Part shown: piece by piece, positions 37,226 through 48,187 of the stretch
How positions within the stretch are numbered: the stretch's first letter is position 1
Layout: each line of letters begins with the position of its first letter
Assembly: GCF_003171515.1 (NCBI RefSeq)
Contig: NC_089391.1
Span: 310,001-374,000 of the forward strand
Origin: Pyrenophora tritici-repentis
Lineage: Eukaryota; Ascomycota; Dothideomycetes; Pleosporales; Pleosporaceae
Direction of reading: 5' to 3'
Length of the DNA stretch: 64,000 bases
The notes under the pieces: model-generated
Told to the model about the DNA's origin: nothing
Seen by the model: only the letters and a program-made list of their open reading frames with translations
Database searches by the model: none
Translations under genes and position numbers: made by a program

Positions 37226-37935
37226 TCTGTTGTGTATTGGTTCTCCTTGTTTGTTATAGCTGCGAGGACTTCACAGTCTCTGCTATTAGCAAAGTGAGGT
37301 TCTTTGCAGTTTGAGCATTTTGGGAGTGTATGGATACAAGGTTTCCCACTTGTCGTGCAGGTGGAGCATTTATGCTGCGATGTAGGGTGGGTCTCCGCAC
37401 ATAGCTGGCATGCTGTTTGGTTTCGGCATTTCAGCTTTGTATGGCCAAAGCCTTGGCAGTTGTCGCATTGGGTAGTAGCTGGAATACTTCTATACTTTTC
37501 AGTACGGAGGCTCTCTCCAAGGATGATGATACTCGCTCCTAGTTTCTTTGCTTCAGCTTCTGTTTTAAAAGCAATAACAATAGAGCTGTTTTGCTTGTTC
37601 TTCCAGTCTTTTGTAAGCCAGTAGGAGTTACCAACTATTTGTAGTCCTTTGTTGTATGTAGGGATTTCAGTTTGAAGGATTTCTAGCGTGTCTGCTCCTT
37701 CAAAGGTTGTAGGGACGTTGTGGACTATGACTTTTGTCCAAAATTCTAGTGGTTGAGCGTGTTTGATGTTAAAGAGGTCCATCCAGATATTGGATTGTTG
37801 GAGAAGGAATTCTCCAGAGTATCCGCTTGTAGTAGTAAGTATGAGATTGTTTCTCTTACTAAGAGCTGCTAGTTGGATAACAGGTCCTGCAATGCCAGCT
37901 TTTTGGAATGCCTCGTTGATTTTTGGATTCCAGGA
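37219..37935 (-). pseudogene. LINE-A ORF1 (Gag-like), 5' truncated
   Basis: Residues read 'AGPVIQLAALSKRNNLIL', an RRM-like middle region ('IVHNVPTTFEGADTLEIL'), then three Cys/His knuckles: 'CDNCQGFGHTKLKC', 'CQLCAETHPTSQHKC' and 'CSNCKEPHFANSRDC'. Its stop TAG overlaps the ORF2 start as ATGTTAG. On the upstream side it is cut at about 37935 by a Copia RT fragment, so the N-terminus is missing. The role in an intact LINE is RNA binding. Confidence 0.82.
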
Positions 37936-37942
37936 TAGATAC

Positions 37943-38430
37943 GGCCAGATTCTTCGACTTCTGCGCACCCTGTATGGCCTGAAGGAAGATCCACGCTTGT
38001 GGGCTCTACACCTCCAAGCTTCACTGCGAAAGCTTGGGCTACACCCTGTTCAAGGCTTCCCATGCCTTTGGATGAACGATCGGATAATCCTGTTCTTCTA
38101 CGTGGACGATATCATCATCCTCTATCATTCCGACTACCAAGAAGATTTCGAGAAGCTCGAACGACAGCTTATCAAGCTCTATAGCCTGCGCCAAATGGGC
38201 ATCGTTAAATGGTTCCTTGGTATTCGAGTTGAGCGCGTTCTTGCTAGCCGCCAGCTCTACCTAGTCCAGGATGCGTTCATCAACAAGGTCTGCACTGAGT
38301 TTGACCTTATCCGCTCTGATGGAAGATACCCTTCCACGCCTCTCTCCTCTACGTCGAGGCTATTACCCTACGATGGAGTGTCTGATCCTTTGCTTACGAA
38401 AACCTATCAACGCCTTGTTGCCAGAGAAGT
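37943..38430 (+). pseudogene. Copia reverse transcriptase fragment
   Basis: Open frame with 'LRTLYGLKEDPRLWALHL', catalytic 'LFFYVDDIIILYHSD' and 'GIVKWFLGIRVER'. It is a third Copia family, distinct from Copia-I and -II. Both ends are truncated: LINE-A ORF1 on the left, hAT-2 on the right. Confidence 0.85.
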
Positions 38431-38590
38431 CAACAAACAAAACAACCAACATTTGAGGCGTAGATGTTGATTGATTAGCTCATTTCTTAGGGTTACAGTT
38501 TGTTTCTTTGAGTTGATGAGACTGAAGAGCCAATTTTTGGTTGGTTGATTGATTGAATATTGATAGACTTAAGGTTCTGAAGGGACGTTT

Positions 38591-41438
38591 CTATGACAAT
38601 TCTGCAGGCGGCTCTTCCCACGTTCCTATCGCAAACTCTTCCGTAAGCTCCTCATCATGCTTTACTGCTATTATTGTGCTTAGTATTATAAAACCTGCAC
38701 GAGTCCACCGTTGCAAGCACACCAAAGCAGCCAGTAACTGCGCGTCAATTTTCCGCCTTTGTGGCTCAATTATATCGCCAGTTCCCGCAAAAACGCGCTC
38801 ACAATCAGAGCTGGAGGCGGGTATAGTCAACACGTCGATCGCCAATCGTGAAAGATGTGGATACTTCGGCTTCAACGATAACTAGTACTGTACAGCTGTT
38901 GGACCCTCCTTGTGTTGATCAGACGTCCATATAGGCTCTTTTAACCAGCTATCGTACTCATCCTCCACCTCCATTGTATGCTCGCCGTCTTCATCTAGTA
39001 TAGCGTCGATAGCGTCGTCAAAGCTGCTCATGGTAGGTTTTGGCGCAGGGGTTGGTGTTGTGGCAGCAGCGGCAGGCTTGTAGGCAGCCCAAACCCGCAG
39101 AAACTTCGCGTGCGCGGTGCTTAATTGTGTAGGTTTGTTGCGCCAGAAGCGCTTAGAGTATGTTTTATATCGTGGATGTAGTGCCGTAGCTGCGTAGTAA
39201 ATGGGACTTTGGAGGATCTTAGTAAAGTAATTGCTCGCTTTTCGCCTCGCGGCTCGCAGGTTGATCGGGATGTGATCTTCGGGCGCCTCAGATGGCTCGT
39301 GGTTGACCGATTCGTATGGCCGAAGGCGTGCATCCAGCTCAGTTATCACACTCTCAAATACTGGGATGACCTCGTAGAGTGCGCCAAAACGGCCACACTT
39401 GCCGCGGCCTTGGAGGCGATCTGTAGCAAACTTGAGCGGCTGCAGTATCGCCATGTACTCAGTAATCACCGCCCAGTCAGCCGCCGTAGGGCCGTCTGAC
39501 CTCATCCACCGCGGCACATCAGGCAGCTTGTTTCCTCTAATAGCTGCCTGTTCGTCAGCCTGTTCAGTCTCGCGAATGTGGTACGTGGCGTATGCGTTGA
39601 TAGCTTGTTGGAGCTGAACTCCGCGCTTAAAGCAGTCGTAATAGCTGTTCCAACGTGTAACACACGGCTTAATTGGCTCGCGAGTGCCGCCGCTGGCGCC
39701 TGTGGGCATGCTGTTAACTGCCTCGCGTTGGCAATCTTCAAAAATACTCCACTGCTTCGGCGTGTTGATGTAGTTGATAATATCAAGATACACGCCAAGC
39801 GGTCCTTCTTTCCGCCACTCCTTCATGTAAAAATCCTCCATCTTTGTGTTCTCCAGGGCGTTGTTATACGCGTCAGCATCCCTCCCGAACATAATCGTTT
39901 GGCCAACAAGGTTAAGTATGTGGCAAGCGCAGCGGAGGCGGCGATCGGAGGCAGAAAAGTGGTACATCGCGGCGAGTTTGTTAACAGCGGTGTCGTTATT
40001 GTAAGCGTTATCGAGCACAAAGTAGCCGAGTTTGCTGCGATTGATGCTGAAGGATTGCAGGATTTTGGTTACAGCGTCAGCTATCGCCTCACCAGTGTGG
40101 GCACCCACCAGCTGCGGCAGCGCGATGGGTAGGTCAACTATCGCGCCCTTACTGTTGGCGTAGTGAGCAACTACAGAAAAGAAGCCACGTTTGCCGCCTT
40201 TTGTCGTCCACCCATCGAAGCTTATATGTACCTTGCTCTCGGCTTCAGCCAACGCGCGCACCACCTGAGGCCGTAGCCAACTGTACAACCTCATCACGAA
40301 CGCTGACACGCTGTTATGAGACCTCCATAACGCCGCCTCTGCCTCAGGATTAGCAAGCCTGATCATCTTGCGAAAAGCCGGCGTCTCAAACTCGCGGAGT
40401 GGTCTGTTGTTGTCGACCAGCCAGAGCGCAGCTGCCTGCCGAAATTCTTGTACGTCGAAGTTTCCTATAGTCTTGTACGCCTCTAGATGTCAGCCCTCAG
40501 GGGGTGTGTCAACTAGAATGTTCTACTATCGTCACAGCTACGTAACACACTGCTGATCTGGAATGCTCCAGATACTCTACTTCATGTATATAGTCGCTCT
40601 CTGCAACTCTCTCAATAAAACAACCTTCTCTCTCATCTCTCCTCCGATCCAACACTAGACTAAATTTGACACCGCTTAGAGCTGCCTGACGAAGTGATTG
40701 TTGTCCATGTTTGCGGAGAGGTTTGCTTAGGATTGGACCGTCTTTGCTGAGCCGATGACCAGGTTTATCAAGCTGGAGGTGCCCGTTGGCGACAGTGGTT
40801 GACTTCGTTACTCGGTGTACACCATTAGGTAGCTTATGAATATGACAGTACTTGCACACAAAGTACAACTCATCTGGGTGGTGAGTACCCTCCTTCCAGA
40901 CACGCCAGCCGTGTTGAAAAATCCAGCTTGCCTTGCCTCGTGGAGTGCTCAGCGGCGCGACAAACCCCTTTAATCGCGACCAATCGACGCCCTCAAAGTC
41001 GCGAAAATCGACGCTCACAGCGCTATCCTCCTCCACCGAAGCCTCAGTGGCAGCGCTAGAGAAAGCTAAAGGCTGTACAATAGAGTCCTCTGGCTTATCA
41101 AACATTAACTGCGACTCCCAGGCTGGCTCATCAGTGAGCCGAGAGGCTTGTGAGGCAGCCAAAATAGGCAGTGGTGATGCCCGCCGAGGGCGCTCCTCGG
41201 GTTGTTGTACAGGCTTACATGGCGGTTCAATAGCCCGTGTGGGCGGCTCGATAACTTGTGTAGGCGGCTCTGTAGGCGGATCCGGCGTACTTTCTGGCAG
41301 CTCTATCGGCTGGGTTGGCTGGCTGCCGTCACCCAACAGCGCCTTGAGCGTAGGTTTGCGCGTACGTTGTGCTCGCTTGAAGGGAGTATCAGCTTCTTCG
41401 GCAGCCTCGGGCTTGCGTTTTGCTGGTATAGAGGGCAT
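38591..41438 (-). pseudogene. hAT transposase (hAT-2), interrupted by LTR sequence
   Basis: Start MPSIPAKRK at 41438. N-terminal Pro-rich region, then a BED-type finger ('CKYCHIHKLPNG', 'GHLQLDKPGHRL') at about 40780-40860. After an LTR insert (40507-40671) the frame resumes through 'GNFDVQEFRQAAALWLVDNN' and the core: 'VHISFDGWTTKGGKRGF', 'LGYFVLDNAYNNDTAV', 'RLRCACHILNLVGQ', 'KPCVTRWNSYYDCF', 'YYAATALHPRYK'. A TAG at 38882 (Trp position) precedes the C-terminal dimerisation domain ('PHLSRLAIDVLTIPASSSDCERVFA'). One stop and one insertion are the only visible damage. Confidence 0.88.
40507..40671 (+). repeat. LTR remnant with purine tract, inside hAT-2
   Basis: 165 bp, TGTCAACTAG...AATTTGACA, preceded by cctcagggggtg, the purine-tract type seen before the Copia 3' LTRs. 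Thus the tail end of a Copia element whose body is gone. No duplication is visible because the left side is the tract, not an LTR start. Confidence 0.7.
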
Positions 41439-41539
41439 GGATAAGGCTAAAAGTAAGCCGGAGCCGCGAGAAAGTAAGGTGTTGTTAAATGTTATAAGCC
41501 TGATGTCAGTAGCACTAGGAATGGAACATGTGTGAATCG

Positions 41540-42160
41540 TGTTGTGTATTGTGCTACAGGAATTGAGATCTATGTCTCTGCCAGCTAGCGTTGTGGGCGC
41601 TAAGCCTCGTACGTACTAGCCTGGAGTGAGTGAGAGATGGGATGGAACCTAGGTCATATAACTTACACGCGAGTAGGCTTAGTAAGCAAGATCCAACACT
41701 AAGAATTCGTCGTTGAGCAGCTATCCCAGAGGCCTCACCTAGGTATCCCCCTCCCTCGCTTACTATCAAACAACACCAATCCTATCTGTTGGTTTCTCTT
41801 AGTTTCGAGCCACCGTACGTACGTGGCGAGCACGTGACTACGTGCGTGGCCCGTGCCGTGGGGTGGGATTCAGTTCGTACGCGAGCTGCAGCCCACCTCC
41901 TCTAATCAATCATAACCATCTACTTCAACTCGTTGCAACGACCGTTACTTGATTCAACCTCACCTTTGCCGTATCAACACTATCAACATTTTGTTCTCAA
42001 GATTGGTTGATTGATTGACAGAAATACAGTGGCTAACTGTTGGTTAGTTGGTTGGCTCCGAATCAAACAAATCAAACAACAATATTGATGAGATATTGGT
42101 TACTGACAACCTTGATACGGACTAAAACAGGCTGCTCGTGACTAGAACCTGTTAATGAAG
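41540..42160. other. non-coding, probable hAT-2 end region
   Basis: No domain-bearing frame. Contains the motif ttggttgattgattga at about 42004, also present on the other side of hAT-2 at about 38540, and ttggttagttggttggc at about 42039. These look like subterminal hAT repeats, but terminal repeats and an 8-bp duplication could not be fixed. Confidence 0.4.
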
Positions 42161-42169
42161 AAAGAGCTT

Positions 42170-43319
42170 CTTGCATAGGGATTTGTGCAAAGCCTTGCAG
42201 ACCCTTGTATGTTTGTCCATGAGGAGAGAAAGATTCGAATCCTGGTCTACGTTGATGACGTCCTTGCAGCGGCAAAGGAGCAATCTCAGAATAAGTAGTT
42301 CTGGAAGATGCTTTCTGGACGATTTAACGCTAAGAACCTAGGGGAGGTATATAAGGTCCTTGGAGTGCGAGTTACAAGAGACAGAAAGCACCGTACAGTC
42401 TTCCTTAACTAAGAGCAATACCTGTGTGCAGTACTTAAAAAGTTTAGAATGTTAAGCAAGAAGCACAAGGATAAGAAGATCTTATCTGCCGATTACACCT
42501 TATTTAGACTAGCTACTAACAACGACACTTGAATTGACACAACTGAGTACTAACAGGGAATTAGAAGCCTGATGTTCGCTATAGTTCTTACACGTCTAGA
42601 TATTGTATTCACCCTTAGGAAGCTAAGCTAATACATGAGCGATCTAGCAGAACACTATAGCTATGCACTGAAAAACCTGCTACGGTATCTTCGATCGACG
42701 TGTGAGGGATCGATCAAGAAAGATTGGATTTGACAAGATACAAGCTATCGAGTTATCTACGTTGTGAGCCCGAACTTATGCTGTGGGCGCCAAGGCGCTA
42801 GTCCGATAAGATAAGGATCTTATCGATATGGGGGCCATGGGCCGAGCGAGTCTATGTGTCAGATTTTTATGGATGGTATCAAGTGTATTGTCTGTCTCTG
42901 TCTACGGCTCTGTCTGTGGGAGGTGGCCTCGCCTCGGGCTTGGCAGTGCTAAGTCCCGGCGCTAGCCCTGGTTTGGGGGTCTCATGTCCTTCCCCAACCA
43001 CCATCGGCTCGATCATGGAGCAAAACCTCGCCTCAATCTGACACTATGGATCCGTAACACAAGGTTTAGATGCTAGGAGACAACTAGGGGGCTATCGCAC
43101 TTACAAAGAACCCTTATCTCTATAAAAGATTAAAGCATATCGATGTCTGCTATTACTTTGTCTAGGACCTGGCAGAGTAAGGTAAACTTGATGTGGCCTA
43201 TGTGCTAACTACAGAGATAGTTGTAGATAGAATAATAAAGCCTTTACAGCGAGTTGCATTTAAGAGATTTAAGAACTAACTAGGTGTTGTCTATGGACCG
43301 GACCTGTCCTAAGGGGGAG
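42170..43319 (+). pseudogene. decayed Copia pol (RT/RNase H) remnant
   Basis: Reads 'RILVYVDDVLAAAKE', 'VYKVLGVRVTRDRKH' and later RNase H-like pieces, with many TAG and TAA codons scattered in one frame. Interrupted by a solo LTR-F at 42857-43043. Ends in the purine tract aagggggag and an LTR start TGTTGAGAATATC at 43320. Heavy stop load points to RIP and long decay. A fourth Copia family. Confidence 0.78.
42857..43043 (-). mobile_element. solo LTR-F, TSD CTATG
   Basis: 187 bp, reverse orientation relative to Copia-I, flanked by CTATG at 42852-42856 and 43044-43048. Inserted in the decayed Copia remnant. Confidence 0.92.
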
Positions 43320-43376
43320 TGTTGAGAATATCTGGGTTCAGTCCAGGGTAGAAGGTGATTGAGAGTTACGTGATGT

Positions 43377-43540
43377 TGTCAGATATAATGAGATATTGCA
43401 CAAAAGTGATGGATGTTGATGATTGTCTGTATTGTGTTCTGTCTATCGTGTGTCCGCGCTTGTGGCCCTCTTGAGGGGCGCACTGACCCTCTCTACGCTG
43501 ATTGGTTGCTGCCAACGTCGAGTAACCCTGCTATCTGACA
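43377..43540 (-). mobile_element. solo LTR-A, TSD GATGT
   Basis: 164 bp, reverse complement of the Copia-II LTR with very few differences; flanked by GATGT at 43372-43376 and 43541-43545. Inserted in the LTR (from 43320) of the decayed Copia remnant. Confidence 0.92.
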
Positions 43541-43849
43541 GATGTGCTGGTGTGGTAGGTACTGCCCGGTGGGCAACAGCACCCACCACAAGAAGCAGAA
43601 GTCCGGGAGACACTCGACACGATAGTCTATACAATACGTTGTAGCCACCCCGCCTTGTCCCTCATCCCACTCGGTTATCCATGGTAGTCATACTACTAGA
43701 GGGACCTTGTTCCAATATATACAACTTTAAAACACCAATCAAACAATCAAATACGGCGCGACTGCCAAGCCTTCATCAAACAACCAAATACAGCAGGCGA
43801 TATTTGATTGATTTGTTTGTTGCAGAGTCTGAATCTTACCCACCCAAAC

Positions 43850-44687
43850 TGACTGGAGGTCCCCTGAGCTACTCCTGAAGATGAGGCTTGGCGGCAATGC
43901 CGTCCCATCGGCACAAATACAGATTATAGTGCTTATTGTCGAGACGCGGTGAGAGCCTTCACTAGTATTCACGGTGAATCAGGCTTCCCGTGCTCTGATT
44001 GGCCAGGCACTGATTAGTCAGCTGCTCCGTGCGCGCACCATAGATATTCTCCCTTCTCCCGTAGCTCCAATACAACAAGTTCACGCACTTTTCTCCACCT
44101 TCATCACTTATCCATTCACGTGCTTCGTCATTGATAGCAGTAGTCACCTCCTTTTGCTGGTACAGGCGTTTGTAAAATATCCTTTTTGACCTGCCGCCGG
44201 CACCTATAGCAAACCCCTTTTCGTCCATGTTATAAGTGTTTTTTGCTTTCACCCGGTGCTCCTCTTATTTGCCGTGAAGGAGGTCGAAATACTCCTTAAT
44301 CTTTGCCCCTGAATCGGCTTTATGGCGTTTGCGATTCATAGGCGTTTGCCATTTTAAGATGACTTTGTTGAAGTTTCTCCGGAGAAATCCGGATACCCAC
44401 CTATCGCCCACCCCTTTTTGAGCAATTGAGGCTGCAAAATTCTTAACCATTTGCCTTGTAGGAGGCAGGCGACGCTTAGTAAGCCCCTGGATATACTCCA
44501 CAAGGTACTTTTCTTGTAGTGGGTGAAGGAGTTGATGGGCAGCAGAGCGGGGTTGCGTAAGCCCCTTGTGCCTCCTGATCAACGTAGATGGCACAACACC
44601 GAACTTTTTTGCAATTTGGCGGTAGTTAAAAGGTTTCCCTGGCTTCAACGCGTCGATTGCGGCCATCGCATCCAAAATTGGAGTCAT
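43850..44687 (-). pseudogene. pogo/Tigger-type transposase, N-terminal half
   Basis: Start MTPILDAMAAI at 44687. Psq-type HTH ('FNYRQIAKKFGVVPSTLIRRHKG'), CENP-B-type HTH ('RLPPTRQMVKNFAASI', 'VGDRWVSGFLRRN'), then a TAA at 44265 and, in the same frame, 'NTYNMDEKGFAIG', the first DDE motif. Further frames at 43962-44252 and 43739-43972 carry the following core pieces with frame changes ('ICADGTALPPSLIF'). The second and third catalytic residues are not recognisable. It belongs to a different subfamily from the fragment at 2760. Confidence 0.8.
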
Positions 44688-44769
44688 ATTGGTGGAGTTA
44701 TGGGTGGTTGCGGTGAAGGTCAACTTATGGTGGGGGTGTTGCATTACAGGTCGTGTTGCATTACGCGCA

Positions 44770-44915
44770 CGGACACAGTATTCTCTCACGATACTCTTTG
44801 TTCGAGTTCTTTTTGCTGATAGTAGGCATGGGGCCGGTGGAAATCGGGCTTGAAGTGGACCTGAGGCGGACAGGCAGGGTGTTGAGGCAGGGCATTGAAG
44901 CGGGGTTTTGAGTAA
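44770..44915. repeat. second copy of the 0.2-kb dispersed repeat
   Basis: 44781-44868 matches 211-296 closely, followed by a decayed 13-bp minisatellite. Lies directly upstream of the pogo transposase. Confidence 0.65.
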
Positions 44916-45083
44916 CGTTACAGCCGAGCGACAATCTGCCGTCTTGGTGCAGTCGATGCCTGAATCCATGCAATGCGCAAGGAGCACAACATAGCCTAGA
45001 ATTCGACAGCACACGACTGTGTTTTCGTGCACTGAACTTAGAGCGCTCTTACAGGAAAAGAATAGCTGAGACAAAGTCTTTTG

Positions 45084-45165
45084 TCAGACTATCCACTATA
45101 TATACCTTCATGCTACAACTGCAGGAAGGTCGGCCTTTTTGTAGTTCAACATCTTTTTGTTATAC
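45084..45165. repeat. dispersed repeat shared with 11308-11390
   Basis: Both carry cagactat...atataccttca and the block aaggtcggcctttttgtagtt. No terminal features could be defined. 45166-45627 shows no gene. Confidence 0.65.
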
Positions 45166-45627
45166 TGCAATGGTTGATAAATCCTGTCTTGTTCGCTCTA
45201 CCCAGGTACAAAGTTGCGAAGATACCGAGTTGTTACACCTCTCACCCTGGCTTCGGACCTAAGTGGGCTGGTTGGTTACCAAGAGCATTGCACAGACTTG
45301 TCTGTCGGTGAGAGCTCTCCATGATCCCGCGACAAGACGTTAGTGCGAATGCTTGCCAGACACCAAGACGCTTCCTTTGGCCCCGGGCGCAAGTAGTTTG
45401 CATTGACCGGACCAAGCGGAACATAGTCAGCGGGAGTGTGAGGATACCATGGATGGAGACATGGTCAAAATGGGGTAAAATCTACGATTACCCCGCAGTT
45501 ATCAACCTAATAGCCACTTGTTCTGGAGGGATTTGCATTGTCCGAAGTTGTATTTGTACAACATGCCCAATCGGTTATCTCGGCGTGCCCTAACCATGTA
45601 GACTACTAGTGATTCATCCATGTGGTT

Positions 45628-45830
45628 GTTGGGATAACGTCAATCAGATTCGTTCAGGAGTGGGATAATTGGTTGCTCTAAGGATCAGAAAGATCAGACG
45701 GCTAGTCCGGTATTTTTACATGTTGGATCGGTCCCTTGGCACGGATCCGGAGTCTGAAAGACCCGATCAGCCACGTGATCAGTCAGGTGATCATCCGATG
45801 TCCAACATCTAGTCCATTTCCGCGACAATC
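45628..45830. repeat. hAT-1-related non-coding segment
   Basis: Nearly collinear with 3650-3842, the part of hAT-1 between its left end and the transposase stop (shared cggctagtccggtattt and ggcacggatccggagtct). The CCGGTT-rich termini are absent, so this is an internal piece of a lost copy. Confidence 0.75.
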
Positions 45831-46531
45831 CATAACATGCCTAGGTAGCTTCATTCCCAAAAGCATAGTCAATAAGGAGCTCTTTATATTTCAAGGAATG
45901 CTAGAAACATGAAACCCCGGAAAACAGTCATTAAGTCACTGTTCGTTATCTAGCTAGACAGCACTTCACACACTTTACATGCTTATACCCCAGTTTTAGT
46001 TAGCGTGCCAATAAGGATATTTGCCAGACCAGCCCTTGGATTGCTTTGCCGTGCCAGCCCCTTCTGTATTACTTGAAATCTGCATGACTTCTAATATCAG
46101 AAGTGTTAGCTTGCCAACTAGCCGTGCGTTGATTTTCGTAAGATGATCTTTACTCGGTTCACGGCTTATTTGGGCTGACTTAGCCGCTTCCGCTTCTAAC
46201 AAATCAACGTCTGAACAGTTGCTTGCGGAGTCTGCCCATAGGGTGGGCTGGTGTACCTTAGTGTCACGGCTTGGGGTCTCTCCTGCTCTGTTTCTGGAGT
46301 CGCAACTTCCCTTTGTAATGGCGCGATGCCTATTGCGGGCTAGTGCTGTTGACGGTCACCCACCTACATATACAGTTTGTAGACTCACACAATACAACCT
46401 CACCGAACACCAACTTTTCAATTTTATGGTACCCTTTAAAACAGTCCCAAAACCCGTCAGATTGATCGCAACACAGCTCCGATCCTACCTCCGCCATCCT
46501 CCAGCCGTGCAGAGCACTGCGAAGGACAATA
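45831..46531. other. non-coding; right part is probable LINE-B 5' UTR
   Basis: No recognisable protein domain in the frames of this interval. The last ~300 bp directly precede the LINE-B ORF1 start and are likely its 5' untranslated region; the exact LINE 5' end is not visible. Confidence 0.4.
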
Positions 46532-48187
46532 ATGGCGGACGTAGGGACCCCAGATCGTCCTTTGGCGCCTGGGAATCCGGCTGCAACACGACCAGATGAG
46601 CCCGCCTCACCCAATCACCAGAACCTTTTACGCTCCTCCAGATGGTCCCAGATGACTCCTCAGTCTGGCTTCTCTCTGAATACCGGTAGAGGAATGTGCA
46701 ACCAGGCATCAGCCAGTTTAACAGGTGTGGTAACCCAGAAGATTGCACCAGCACTCCAGGCCCTCCAAACCAAGTACAACATGATCTCAGCACTCGCTAG
46801 CACTATCGACGCCTTTATGGGCCAATACACGAGCCCAGAAGAAGCTCCAATTGCCAAAGCCATCTGCAAACAAGTCACAGAGGCCCTGACCAGCACCCTT
46901 AGTCCCTCCCAGGGCACCACTCCCAGGACTACACCCAACGCAAGCAATTCTGAATCCCCCCACCAATCTTGGGCGGAGGTGGCCAAAGCCCCGAAAAACT
47001 CGGCCCCCCTGGCCAGGGGTGGGGCTAAGACCTATCCGGCAGCAATCGCCCAAAAGAATGCTCCACACAATAACAGACCAACTGATCAGCGCATCCTGAT
47101 CACCACCCCAGCAGAGGCACGCCTCGCGCGACCCTCTGGATACGCAGTTCGGCAGGCCATCTGCCAGGCAGTCCCAAATATCACTTTGGCTGACGTGCTC
47201 AAGGCCACCGCAACAAAGACGGGCTGGGCAATCACCCCAGCCAGCCTCGAAATACAATCACGCCTCATGGAGGAGGAGAACCGCCAGCTTATGATCCAGG
47301 CAGTCGCTGGAGACAGCGCAAAACTCCCCACCGTCTAGACTAACTACGCGGTCCAGGGACTAGCTAGCGCCTTTACAGCTCTCGACGGAACACCTATTAA
47401 TGTCACTACTGAGTTAATTAAGGAAGAAGTGCTCGCACAGACACAGAAAGAGCCGGTTAGCTGCCGGCCTTCTAGGCACGGTCCTGGAGCAAACATGCTG
47501 ACTACCTGGATTATATCCTTCACCGAGAGGGTCCCCTCATTCCAGCTCTTTGACAGCAACTGGTCTAAGGAAATCAAGAAGGCCCCTATTATCGAACGAC
47601 ATAATCCTGGCTGCCAGGGCTTCTGTTACCCCACCAGATGTACCCGAGACCCTCGTTGCGGCACCTGCAGCATTCCTATAGCGAAACACACCGGCCCCCA
47701 TGGGGACTTGTGCGAAGGCCGCCCTAGATGCGCCAATTGTCACGGGCCCCACTGGGCCTCATACTCCAACTGCGCTGCAGCTCCCTGGAGAACCGCTGGC
47801 CGGGTTGTCAGACCTACAAAGAAAGAGCTGAACGCAGCCCGCCGGGCAGGACACCTAGCCTACCTCCAGGAAAGCCTCCAAGCCAACGCTTCCGGAGGTA
47901 GCGTAGATGAAGCAGCACCAGACCTCCTCCGACCCACAACCGCAGATGAACCCACTGAGGTCCCAACACAAGCACCGGCCAAGAGAAACCGAACCCCAGC
48001 AACCTCTACCTCCGAGGCTGGGTCCACTCTAGGACCAGCCAAAAGGCCTACACGCAAAACCCACAAAACTACTAACCTCAACCTGCGCCAACTCTCACAG
48101 CAGAGCGTTACCCGTAAACCAGACCACACTAGTTCGTCGTCAGAAGCGACAGACGTTGAAATGAGCGAGTCCTCTTCTGCATGGTAG
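46532..48187 (+). pseudogene. LINE-B ORF1 (Gag-like), one nonsense codon
   Basis: One frame of 552 codons from MADVGTP to TAG at 48185-48187, broken only by a TAG at 47336-47338. Pro/Thr/Ser-rich N-terminus, a central RNA-binding-like region ('RILITTPAEARLARPSGYA'), then Cys/His knuckles: 'CQGFCYPTRCTRDPRCGTC', 'CEGRPRCANCHGPHWASYSNC'. Its final codons overlap the ORF2 start as ATGGTAG (7 nt). Position and knuckles are those of ORF1 in Tad/I-type LINEs, where the protein binds the LINE RNA. Confidence 0.87.

Noticed and set aside
38450..42060. Terminal inverted repeats for hAT-2
   Set aside because: ttgattgattga motifs occur on both sides but in the same orientation; no inverted termini or 8-bp duplication could be established.
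44265..45074. Long upstream extension of the pogo ORF (start at 45074)
   Set aside because: The first ~129 codons cover the 44.8-kb dispersed repeat and have no domain; the HTH begins right after the ATG at 44687.
45996..46202. 68-codon minus-strand ORF
   Set aside because: Moderately protein-like composition, but no recognisable motif, start context or conservation signal.
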